A DNA stretch of 64,000 nucleotides from Cryptomeria japonica (Eukaryota; Streptophyta; Pinopsida; Cupressales; Cupressaceae): contig NC_081411.1 of the NCBI RefSeq assembly GCF_030272615.1, positions 216,646,154-216,710,153 on the forward strand, written 5' to 3'. The notes beneath the pieces were generated by a model. That model searched no databases. It saw only the letters and a list, made by a program, of their open reading frames with translations, and was not told where the DNA came from. This document shows, piece after piece, positions 23,011 through 33,480 of this stretch. A program made the translations under genes and the position numbers. The stretch's first letter is position 1. Each line of letters starts with the position of its first letter.

Positions 23011-24949
23011 ATTTTAGCAGCAAGGGCCTTCCCTTTAGGTACCATATCATCTTCCTTGATAGCCAAAAATAGCCAAAAATACCCATTCCTTTCCATTGTT
23101 GGATCCACTAGCTGAATCTTGTGTCGGTTCATCATCAAAATCAATCACACCTTCCTCATCTGCAAAGTAGCATTATTTGTCTTTGTTTCTCATGTACTTA
23201 TGCTTGTTCTAATAATCATGGTTAGTCCCAAAAGATCTTCTAGCTCTTTCTTCAAATCTTGAATTCCTTTCAGTACATCTTGATGCAAAATGACCTATCT
23301 TATTACATGCAAAGCATTTTAAAGGTGATTTTCCTTCATACTTACTTTCTGTTGGTCCTTTAGGTACTCTTCTAGAAAATAAGGCTTCAAGTTGCTCAAA
23401 CTCTTCATCTTCTTTCTTCATATCCTCTAGTTCCTTTGCATATAAATCTTTCCAATCACTCTTGCCAATAGATGATGTATATGCATGAAAAGAAGGTTCA
23501 GATTTTACAACTCCAGAAGATCCAAATTCCTCAAGCTCAAAAGAAGATAACTTCTCAACCAAGGTATCCCTATTAACAGAGGTGTTTGCCATAGTTCTTA
23601 GCTCATTAATTGCAGTAGCCTTCATCTTATAAGCCGGTGGAAAAACTCTTAGTACTTTAGAAACTATTTCATCTTCGCTCAGAGATCCACCACAACACTA
23701 AATTCCCATAACAATCTCATTAACTCTCTCCATAAAAGTAGTAATCCTTTCATCTTCTTCCATCTTCAGATTCTCATACATCACCTAGTAACGATCAAGT
23801 TTAGCAATTTTAAGAGTAGGGTCACCTTCATTCAGAGTCTCCAATTTGTCCCATATAGCCTTTATAGTTGATGTATCAGTTAGTCCCATTATTTGCTGAT
23901 CAAAAAGTGCACACAAAAGGGCTTCTCTAGCTCTACAATTATTCTCAGTCTCTTTATCCACACCTGTCAAAGGAGGATTTCCAGATACAAGATTAAAAGG
24001 TGTTACGCCTTTCTCAGTGATCTCCCAAATCTCCTTTCCAAGACATCTCAGATGAGTCTCCATCTGAATCTTCCATACCCTGTGTATATGGTGAAAATGG
24101 ATAACAATAATAACAAGATTGAAAGGCTAAATGAATTCAACCACCAAACCCTAGCCTAACAACAACAAAGATCCACCATAACATATGAAGATTACCTAAG
24201 ACAATGTAAATAAAACAAAATCACAAAGATTATACCATCACATGTCCAATAGGGTTTTGATCTCCATTCTTCCTATCTCCATTGATCTTGCTTGATATAT
24301 TTGCTCTCAGATTTTTATATGCACAAGAGCTCAACAAAGAACGGAATGTGGTTGCAAGTAGGATCGTAGTGTAGTCGAGTCCTCAAGATTGTCGATTAGG
24401 TCATTAGGATGATTGATAATGAAGGAGGCATCTCCTTAAATAGAAGACACTATATGAAATGGAGGGATAAGATTGAGAGGTGTAAAAAGGAGGTCGGCTA
24501 GGATTAGAGGGTAGGTAGAAGAAATAATAGAATAATGAAATGGGTAGGTAGTGTAGGAATTAAGAGATGAATGACATGTGTCATGTGTAGAAAAAGCTAA
24601 TGAATTAATTAAATAAATAAAGATTTATTTAATTTATAGAAGAAGTGGGATCAATTAAATAAATAAAATATTTATTTAATTTAGGAAAAGGATAATTTAA
24701 ATAAATAAATATATTTATTTAAATGAGAAATAAGGCTAGATGAGGATAAATGAATTAATTAAATAAATAAAGATTTATTTAATTAATAGAAGAATTAGGC
24801 TTAGATAATTAAATAAATAAAATATTTATTTAATTAGACATGACAATTTTGAGTGTCTACACCCTGTAATTTGTTCCATCAAGCCTAGGAATTTCTCTCT
24901 CGAAAACAACTATAGATGTATTTGATGAACTTGAACTACTAGATGCCAT
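23011..24949 (-). pseudogene. B gag (broken), split by solo LTR S3
   Basis: The start is ATG 24949-24947 (MASSSSSSSNTSIVVFERE). The frame reads to LDGTNY, is cut by S3 at 24083-24861, and resumes at 24077 with VWKIQMETHLRCLGKEIW. A UBN2-like capsid continues to a CCHC knuckle CFACNKIGHFASRC at 23275-23316. TAG stops occur at 23785 and within GI*CCGG, where C has Gln; a few further stops follow the knuckle. Confidence 0.9.
24083..24861. mobile_element. Solo LTR-like insertion S3 (779 bp) in B's gag
   Basis: TGTATATGG...TGTCTACA has a perfect TSD CCCTG at 24078-24082 and 24862-24866. TG...CA ends, a 5-bp TSD and no coding content fit a solo LTR; orientation is unknown. Five AT palindromes of the form aattaaataaataaa...tttatttaatt cluster at 24597-24835. 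It differs from the other LTRs here and may be a Ty3/gypsy LTR. Confidence 0.85.
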
Positions 24950-24991
24950 AGGATATTCCTTAAGAGGTTAAGATTCTACAGAGAGGACCAG

Positions 24992-25003
24992 GCTCTGATA
25001 CCA
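24992..25003 (-). other. B primer binding site
   Basis: gctctgatacca is the exact reverse complement of TGGTATCAGAGC, two bases (at) inside the 5' LTR. Confidence 0.95.
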
Positions 25004-25005
25004 AT

Positions 25006-26247
25006 TGTTAGACAACTGAGAGGGGGGGTTGAATCAGTTATCACCAGATTATAGAACTTTAAGCATTCAAATCCTTATTACTAGCACACATAAACTCAAT
25101 ATCGGAATGCATAAATATAATACCAAAATAACTGATATAGAAATTAAACATAAACATAAATCACAGAATAGTTACCATCCATCCAGAACACATGACACCA
25201 AGATTTGTACGTGGAAAACCTGGCAAAGGGAAAAACCATGGTGGGAAGCCTACCCACAGTCAGATAATACTTCTGGAGTAAGTATGTGATTACAATAATG
25301 AGGATCTTGCACATGTAGGAATTCTAATAGCCTAGAGTGCACTGCGCATCACAAAAGGAGCCTCACTAACTACAAAACAAATCAAGACTACAATTTGGAA
25401 AGAAGAGTGAACTGCAAAGATATCATTTCATATGCCTAAGTATTGTTCCGATTAAGCTCAGTACTAGAGATCTTAAACCTCTCCCACCCAATTCAATCAC
25501 CTATGATTGACCAAAACCTCTGGATATGATTACAACATTGTTCGCACACAAATAATCCTATAACCATAATCCCATATGCCCATGATCTACAAAGAGATCT
25601 TACATCATATATATACCAACCTAGGACCTAAACAATTAGGTCGGCCACCTAAAAGATAATATAATAAATTCATAACATAAACCCACAATCCAATGATCAA
25701 CCAAGTTATCTTAGGCCAAAGATAATATAAACCAATCATTAAATCTTTTCGGTAATGCATCAAGAACATCCTCCAACACGTTACATAAACCGGTCCATAA
25801 CCTAGATAACACCAGACCCAAAATAGGTCTCCATAAACCAAATCCAACACCACCGATCAACAGGAACATGAACAAGATAACCAAAAGCAGCCTAAGAACC
25901 ATCTACAAGCCACACCAACACCACTTATAATGTGCATCGAAATATCTTCAACAAAGCTTTGCTGGTAAAACCCTTACCAGTGACCAAAAGGCTTACTAGA
26001 ATAAATGATAGTATCTAAGTCATCAAATCTTGAACCAACTAATTGTGATACATATCTAAATAGCATGAATAACAGATCCAAATCAATTCCACAAATCAAA
26101 GCATATCGAAGCATACCGGATCAATATCTTAATCCAACCACTCTACCGAAACCAACTAGAAACCAATAAACAACCAAAATAGTCGGTGTTGCCATCAATG
26201 ACAAAACATCAATGCAACACATAATCAATTCCTCCAAATTTCCAACA
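25006..26247 (-). repeat. 5' LTR of B
   Basis: It is 1242 bp from TGTTAGACAACTGAG to TTTCCAACA on the plus strand, with canonical TG and CA and a G-run (reverse of the C-rich motif) at 25020-25028. It matches the 3' copy except for the 20-bp insertion there and scattered changes. Confidence 0.95.
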
Positions 26248-26751
26248 CAAATAGATAAGCAAATTAACAACACAACACACAAAACCAATAGTTTGATGTG
26301 GAAAACCCGGTTAAGGGAAAAACCATGGTGGGAACCTACCCATAGTAAGATGATACTCTGCAATAGTATGTGAAAATATTACAATGGGGAATGCACATGC
26401 ATTCAGGCACACTGCCTAGAGGTCACTGCTCAAAAGATGTATGTCTGGAAGGCTACAACCCTCAAGGAAGTCTCACTAACTTACATTATGATTCAAACTA
26501 CAATCCAGAAAGAATGAACTGTAATAATAGCATCTACAAAATGCCTGATGACAGTTCCAGTTAAGCACAGTTGTCTTCTCTGCAACACCAATCTCACCAC
26601 AAAACTTCATTGAATGATAACTCTCTTGTTCACACAATCACCTCTCTCTAACAATATAGACATGATACTGACACCTAAATTACATAAGCATATCACCTAT
26701 ACATACAAATCATCAACCTTGATAACAAGGTCGACTAAACCCTCAACCCTC

Positions 26752-27095
26752 TATTACAAGCTAGGGTTGTCGTTGCACCAAAAGATCAACCTGTCAATGC
26801 CCGATACAACAACTAGACTTATAGAATCCATAGGAGGCTATTAAACCATGTCATGAATCCTTGCGAGAGACGCTGGCCCACTACCAACAATCCCCCTCCC
26901 AGTGTCACTCATCGTGGCCTGTGTGATTTGAACCTGTGACCAAGCTCTGATACCACTTATTACAAGCTAGAGTTGTCATTGCACCAAAAGATTGACCTAT
27001 CAATGCCCGATACAACCACTAGAATTATAGAATCCACAAGAGGCTTTTAAACCATGTCGCAAATCCTCACGAGGGACGCTAGCCCACTAACAACG
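26752..27095 (-). mobile_element. 344-bp TRIM/SMART-like element in A's 3' LTR
   Basis: Two direct repeats of 138 bp (26752-26889 and 26958-27095) flank only 68 bp. Next to the right repeat is an exact PBS (gctctgatacca, 26944-26955, with the same two-base spacer as B). Next to the left one is a PPT (atccccctccc, 26890-26900). TSD CCCTC is at 26747-26751 and 27096-27100, and A's other LTR has the empty site. It has no coding capacity, so it would need proteins from other elements. The repeats differ at roughly one base in eight, so it is old. The inner 68 bp contain ggttcaaatc (minus strand), which resembles a tRNA B box. Confidence 0.9.
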
Positions 27096-27689
27096 CCCTC
27101 AACTCACAATTATAAAAATTACATTGCACGATACAAAGATCAACCACTAGACCAATATTATGATTTACATTACATATCATGGACATAATTCAAATTCCCA
27201 AATGATTACATCCACTAGAAATCCCGCCAAGATCAACCACAACATGCTACACCACCAAAAATACCGTAGAACACGCAAATCATCACCGGTTGATAGAGAC
27301 CACCAAAAAATCGCACAACAATCAATGCAAATAACCAAAACAAATAGGAAATGACTAGGAAACACCAGCAAGAACATTATAATTGTCCAAAACAATTTCA
27401 CTAACACCTCTTTTCAAATCTTCATCTGTCAACATCTCAAAGCTCAAGAACACAAGCAATCAACAACTATCACGAGGAAAGATAACTTGCGGAGCACCAA
27501 ATCATAAACCATCTGAAATGAAGATACACAAGATCATCCCAAACAATAATCTAAAGTCTTAGCACAAGATCTGATCACACTGGAATATACTAGAGGAAAT
27601 ACCGGATTCCATAAAACAGTGATCAGTAGAACCAAACTACAAAACTGGATCAAAAACTCTTCCCAAACTCACCAAAATAACTCACAAGA

Positions 27690-28057
27690 ATATGTTGACA
27701 TCAATGAAAACAACATATCCTAGAAGTTCATCAATGAACAACCAAATCCAACAATCTCCCCAATTATCCAACGATCTCCCCCTTTTGCATTGATGACAAC
27801 ATATGAATGTGAAAAATAGTCAATGCAAAGAAAGAAGATATCACCAGCAAAATCCCCCTAAGATTGAGATAAATAAAGCATTTTTTCACATGATTTCTCT
27901 CCCCCTTTGATAGCAATGCCAAAGATCTCCAAAATAGAAAACCAAACTCTCTCCCCCTAAAACACAGACTACTCCAGTAGAGGAGCAGCACCAACTCATC
28001 AATCTGGATAAAAGAATAAGGCTTTGAATTCCATCGAATTGATGCAACTCAATGCAT
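27690..28057 (-). other. A polypurine tract, stem arms and 3' non-coding region
   Basis: The minus-strand PPT is AAAAGGGGGAGAT (27774-27786). U3 arm atatgttgacatcaatg (27690-27706) pairs with cattgatgacaacatat (27788-27804) at 16 of 17 positions. Further PPT-like blocks (plus-strand ctccccct types) lie near 27851, 27899 and 27950, between the pol end and the PPT. Confidence 0.8.
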
Positions 28058-29745
28058 CTAGTTCTCATCAAGAGAGGTGGATACCCCTAACTTGTCTCTC
28101 AGATAGAAAAATGTATCTGTAGGAAAAGGCTTAGTGAAAATATCAGCAATTTGTTCCTTAGTAGATACATATTCTAGCTTCACCTTTTGTTCATTGACTT
28201 GTTCTCTCAAGTAATTATATTTGATTTATATATGCTTAGCCTTTGAATGTTGCACCAGATTCTTAGACATGTTTATAGCACTAGAATTATCACAGTATAT
28301 AACAATAGGCCCATCATAAATAACTAATATCTTTTAACATTTGCTTCATCCAAACTATCTGAGTGAAATTACTAGCAACAACAACGTACTCAGCTTCAAC
28401 AATAGATAAAGATATTGAATCTTGTTTCTTGTTCACCCATGAAACCAACTTCTTACCTAAAAAGAATGCTCCACCGGTAGTACTCTTTTGGTCATCAACA
28501 TCACTAGCCCAATCTGCATCAATGTAAGCACACAACATAAAATCATCATTCTTTGGATACCATAAACCATAATCCTCAGTTCCCTTTAGATATCTGAATA
28601 TTCTTTTAACAACAATGACATGACTCTCATTTGGATCAACTTGATATCTAGCAGTCATACCCACAACATGCAAAATGTCAGGCCTAGTCTAAGTAAGATA
28701 TAGCAGTCCACCAATCATAGATTTATACAAACTCTTATTAGCTTTAGAAGATTCATCATTTTTAGACAATTTACAACCAGTCACCATAGAAGTTCCAACC
28801 GGTTTGGAATCATCTAATCCAAACTTCTTCAACAATTCCTTCACATACTTAGTTTGAGATATAAAGATACCTTTTCTTGTCTATGAAATCTACAAACCTA
28901 AGAAAATTTTCATCTCACCAATCATAGACATCTCAAATTATTTTTCCATATCACTAGCAAACTTCATACTCATATCATCGTCACCACCAAAGATAATGTC
29001 ATCAATAAAGACTTCAACAATAAAAATGTTATCATTTCCAATCTTAAAGTATAGATTACTATCAAAAACACCTTTGATAAATCCCAATTTTAACAAGTGT
29101 TTGTCTAACCTAGCATACCAGGCTCTAGGAGCTTGTTTCAACCCATAAAGTGCTTTCTTCAACATACATACCATGTCTCCATCATTTGACAATAAAAATC
29201 CATCAGGTTGTCCAATGTAAACTTGTTCTTCTAGATCACCATTCAAAAATGCAGATTTGACATCCATCTGATATACCTTGAAATCTTTATAAGAAGCATT
29301 AGCAAGCAACAATCTAACAACATCAATTCTGGCAACCAGAGCAAAATTTTCTTCATAATCAATCCCTTCTTGCTGTGAATATCCTTTACAAACTAGTTTG
29401 GCTTTATTTATGACTACTTCACCGACTTCATTCAATTTGTTCCTAAAAACCCATTTAGTACCAATAACATTTTTATCCTTAGGTCTAGGCACAAGTTCCC
29501 AAGTGTTGTTCTTTTCATTCTGATCTAACTCTTCTTCCATGGATCTTATCTAGTTATCATCTTTACAAGCTTCAACAACATCTTTAGGTTCAACTTTATA
29601 AATCAAGCATACTTCTTCTGTAGCTAACCTTCTTCCAGTCATTACACCTTTATTCTTATCACCAATAATCTGATTGTCATAATGATTTAGTCTGACATAC
29701 CTTGAAGTCTTCTGATTGTTTTGATCTTCAAGTTCCTACACATCA
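28058..29745 (-). pseudogene. A reverse transcriptase and RNase H (broken)
   Basis: RT is open for 200 codons (29540-28938): [51 protein letters not shown] and EVFIDDIIF, where FIDD replaces YVDD. RNase H follows at 28673-28314 with DADWASDVDDQKSTTGGA and a DEN-type end near 28058. TAG stops interrupt FLGL*IS*T and YLT*TRPD, where Gln is expected. The linker LNHYDNQIIGDKNKG precedes RT. Confidence 0.9.
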
Positions 29746-30080
29746 TCACCAGCAGCAACATCCAGATTTACACTCTACTAGATCATTCTTCTTAGGCTCT
29801 TCAAGTTGAATAGGAGATAAAACAACATGTTGACCATCATAAGCTTTGATCTCCTTCCCAAGGTTTTCATCCACCTTCACATTTGCACTCTCAACTATCT
29901 TTCTTAGTCTCTTATTATAGCACCAGTAGGCTTTTCTATTTGTAGAATATCCCAAAAAGATACCTTCATCACTTCTAGCATCAAACTTTCCAATATCCTC
30001 ATCTCTCTTGATATAACATTTGCTACCAAAAACTTTCAAATATTTCATAGTAGGAACGTGAGCAAACCAAAGCTCATTGA
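29746..30080 (-). pseudogene. A integrase C-terminal part, left of C
   Basis: Reading NELWFAHVPTMKYLKVFGSK, then CYIKRDEDIGKFDARSDEGI and ESANVKVDENLG, this is the part of integrase after the core. It is separated from its N-terminal part (36720 onward) by element C. About 12 bases encoding residues like SKTP are missing at the C junction. A frame change near 29750 precedes the linker. Confidence 0.88.
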
Positions 30081-31175
30081 TGTCAAGTATTTTGGATATG
30101 TTGATATGGTTTTTTCATTGATGTCAACACTTGTCAACACTTGTCAACACTTGTCAACACTTGTCAACACTTATCAACACTTGGAGATCTTTGGTTTTGT
30201 CCACCGGCATGTCAATGACTTATGCACAGTCACCAGTATTTGGTTCACCGACAGGTTATATTGTTCACCGGCACTTGGAATGACTTGGAGACTACCTAGT
30301 TATGTCGAAGACATGATTTGATCACTTGGTTTTGGTGATTTGGTTATTGATCTAATCGGGTTTGCATATTTGTTGTTACCAGCAAATAGGTCCAGGTTAT
30401 GCACTGGCAATCATATCTCTTCCAGATCAACACGACACGTTATGGAGATGATTTATTATTATTGTAAATACATTGAGCTGACATCATGCATCAAATATTG
30501 ATTCATTTTTAATTGATTTTATTGTAATATCTCTTAGAGAGATGACCTACTCAATTGGTCTTAGGTTATGGTATAAATGTAAGATCTCACTTGTGAGATT
30601 GATATAGGATTGAATGGGAATGTAAGCAAGTGCGAATATGTGAAAATAAGCAGAGCTATACACACAAACATCATTTGAAGATTGAAGGAAGGTTTTGAGA
30701 AGGCATATCAGAGCTAAATTGGTACTGAATCTAGTATATGAAGATGCTATATTGAGCAGTACATTTTCATTGAATTTAACCATCCAATTGTACTTAGTGT
30801 GACTCCCATTTTGTGATTGAGCATTGAGCTCTAGGCAGCTGGCCTTTCTACATGTGTAGACTCCATATTGTACACACATACTATCTGCAATAGTATCATC
30901 TGATTATGGGTAAGGTTTCCCACCATGGTTTGTCCCCTTACAGGGTTTCCACATATAATTTTTTGTGTTATGTGTTGTGGATGTTATTGTCTTTCTGTTT
31001 CATGCATTAATCTTTACCGGTACTGCAATTAACTGATAAAATTGTCTACCAGCATAAATTTTGGTTTATCCATATTAAGCATTAAGTTTTGTTTAAGTTA
31101 ATTTTGGTTTGAATTTATTGGACAACTAATTCACACCCCCCCCCCCTCCCTCTCAATTGTCTCTGGGACCTAACA
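30081..31175 (+). repeat. 5' LTR of C
   Basis: It ends at ACCTAACA before the PBS. A tataaat box is at 30572-30578 and a long C-run (31135-31146) precedes CTCTCAATTG. The 10-bp array at 30119-30182 is longer than in the 3' copy. Confidence 0.92.
30119..30182. repeat. 10-bp tandem array GTCAACACTT in C's 5' LTR
   Basis: Six copies stand in a row, the last with one change (ATCAACACTT). The 3' LTR has three diverged copies at the same place (35681-35712), so the 5' array expanded after insertion. It overlaps the U3 arm of the PPT-bracketing stem. Confidence 0.93.
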
Positions 31176-31177
31176 AT

Positions 31178-31189
31178 TGGTATCAGAGC
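31178..31189 (+). other. C primer binding site
   Basis: TGGTATCAGAGC is exact, two bases after the 5' LTR. Confidence 0.97.
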
Positions 31190-31205
31190 CTAGTCCTCTT
31201 TTTGC

Positions 31206-32290
31206 AGAAGTAAATTTGATGGAACCGACTATGGCATATGGAAGATCAGGATGGAGACACATTTGAATTGCATTGGAAAGGACATATGGGATGTTACAAA
31301 GAATGGTTATACTGCTCCTACTCAAGGTCAACCTAATCCACCAAACTTGGCTAAAGATGAGGAAAATGATTGCAAAGCAAGAGAAGCACTTTTGAGCGCA
31401 TTGTCAGATCAGCAAATCATGGGATTATTAGATAGATCTACTACTAAATCTATTTGGGACAAATTGGAAACATTGAATGAAGGTGATACCACAGTCAAAA
31501 TTGCAAAACTTCAATGCTTTTGGGTCAGGTATGAAAATCTAAAAATGGAAGAAGATGAAAGAATTTCTACTTTTATGGAAAGAGTAAATGAAATTGTTTT
31601 GGGTATACAATGTTGTGGAGGAACCTAAAGTGAAGATGAGATTGTTTCTAAAGTTTCAAGAGAATTGCCACCGACATATAAAATGAAAGTTACTACTATA
31701 AATGAATTGAGAACAATGCCTAATGCATCAGTATCTAGAGACACTTTGGTTGGAAAACTTTCAGCTTTTGAACTTGAGGAATTTGGTCTTGTTGCTACTA
31801 TTAAGATAGATCTAGCTTTCAAGGCATCATCATCTGCATCATCATCATCATCATCTCAGAAATCTGATTGGAAATCCTTTTATGGAAGAGAACTTGAAGA
31901 AATCAGAAAGGAGAATGAAGAACTAGAAGAACTTGAAGCACTATTTGCAAGGAAAATGCCTAAAGGTCCAGTTGGAAGTAAGTATGAAGGTAAAGTGCCC
32001 TTTAAATGTTACAACTGCAATAAAATTGGTCATATGGCTTCTAGGTGTCCTGATAGACATGCAAGATTAAGAGAAGAAGCTAAAAGAACATATAAACCTA
32101 ACCCTGATTATCAGAGATACAAGTTTAAGAAGAATAAACACAAATCTTGTTACTATGTTGATGAAGGAGTTACTGATGAGGATTCGACAGACAATGGATG
32201 GGATTTTGTAGCTATAACAAAAGATCAATTGACACCTACTATTCAAACAGTAGAGCAGGCTCTGGTAGCTAAAATTGAAGATAACGATGA
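31206..32290 (+). pseudogene. C gag, missing its start
   Basis: The frame enters at KFDGTDYGIWKIRMETHLNC about 20 bases after the PBS, so the leader and first 20-25 codons found in B are deleted and no Met precedes the conserved FDGxNY motif. The next Met is at 31251. The capsid-like region has one TAA at 31626-31628, then an open stretch of 333 codons. CCHC knuckle CYNCNKIGHMASRC lies at 32007-32048, preceded by a Glu/Lys-rich segment and a run of Ser codons (31830-31857). Confidence 0.92.
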
Positions 32291-33480
32291 ATGGATTATT
32301 GATTCCAGATGTTCACATCACATGACTGGTGATAAGAGTAAATTCTTAACCTTTAAGGAATACAATGGAGGTCTAGTGAGATTTGGAGATGATAAAGCTT
32401 GTTTGATCAAAGGAAAAGGAACTATATCTTTTGATGGTAAGCACAATACTGATAATGTTTACTATGTTGAAGGTTTGAAGTATAATCTTTTGAGTGTTGG
32501 TCAACTGGTTGAGAAAGGATTTCAGTTACAATTCAAGAATGGTAAATGCAAAATCATGAACAAAACTGGTTTGGAAATTGCAACCGGTAATCAGACTAGA
32601 GATAATATTTTTTATTTGAACAACAGTGAAAAGACATGCTTGATTGCTCATATTGATGAAATTTAGTTATGGCATAAGAGACTTTGTCATGTAAATTTTG
32701 ATTGCATTGTGAAAATCAGTACAACTAAGGCAGTAAGAGATTTACCTAAGATTGTTAAATCTCACAATCCAGTATGTAAGGAATGTCAATTTGGAAATCA
32801 AGTTAGAGCAACTTTCAAGAGTATTCCAGAGAAATATAACAATGTTCTTGATTTAATTCATACTGACTTATGTGGTCCAGCAAGAACTAGAAGTATACAA
32901 GGAGATAGGTATTTTATGCTAATCATTGATGACTATTCTAGAATGTGTTGGGTTACTTTTCTCAGGGAGAAATCTGAAGCATTTGGGAGATTCAAACTAT
33001 TCAAGGTGATTGTAGAGAATGAACTCGGTAAGAAAATCAAATGTTTGAGATCAGATCAAGGAGGTGAATTCATATCTAAGGAATTTAATACATTCTGTGA
33101 AGTGAATGGGATCAGAAAACAGTTATCAGCACCTCAGACACCCCGGCAGAATGGAGTTGTGGAAAGAAAAAACATAACTATTTTGGATGCAACTAGAAGT
33201 ATGATATCAGAAGCAAATCTACCTCATATATATTGGAGAGAAGTAGTCAATACAACAATTTATACATTCAATAGAGTTCACATGAAAGGTGAAATCGGTT
33301 AGACCCCTCATGAAGTATGGTTTGGTAATACTCCTACTCTTAAATATTTTAGAATATTTGGAAGTAAATGCTATATTAGAAGAGATGAGTATATTGGAAA
33401 ATTTGATCCTAGAAGTGATGAAGGAATATTTTTTGGTCATTCATCTAAGAGCAAGTCCTATAGATGTTTTAATAAGAGAT
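32291..33480 (+). pseudogene. C protease and integrase (nearly open)
   Basis: The protease reads WIIDSRCSHHMTGD (Asp codon 32301-32303), with Gly of the DSG triad changed to Arg. A TAG replaces Trp in DEI*LWHKR (32664-32666). The integrase core is open from 32709 with catalytic Asp codons at 32865-32867 (HTDLCG) and 33054-33056 (RSDQGGEF) and Glu at 33162-33164 (GVVERKN), all intact. A TAG at 33300-33302 interrupts GEIG*TPHE. The SKCYIRRDEY segment follows. Confidence 0.92.

Larger units (their letters stand above)
19171..26247 (-). mobile_element. Ty1/copia element B, minus strand, inside A's 3' LTR; integrase deleted
   Basis: A perfect TSD CAAAT lies at 19166-19170 and 26248-26252. LTRs are 1227 and 1242 bp, with a canonical PBS and PPT. 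Solo LTR S3 splits its gag. The integrase core is missing by internal deletion, so it is a non-autonomous derivative as well as being mutated. Protein sequence is closest to C. Confidence 0.95.
19063..27773 (-). repeat. 3' LTR of A, interrupted by B and the TRIM
   Basis: LTR sequence occupies 19063-19170, 26253-26751 and 27101-27773. It ends ATCCAACG, so the terminal CA has become CG. The minus strand holds a TATA-type box in the segment before 26701 that matches the tataaata box of D's LTR. Confidence 0.9.

Noticed and set aside
26890-26957. tRNA gene or SINE, from ggttcaaatc on the minus strand
   Set aside because: No A box, no cloverleaf and no poly-A tail; the segment is the inside of the TRIM between its PBS and PPT.
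30119-30182. CRISPR-like array
   Set aside because: It is a 10-bp direct repeat without spacers inside a plant LTR. The 54-bp, 30-bp and 40-bp arrays are likewise contiguous and spacerless.
31130-31150. C-runs near LTR ends as assembly artefacts
   Set aside because: They recur at the same LTR position in several independent families, so they are real motifs, though exact run lengths may be unreliable.
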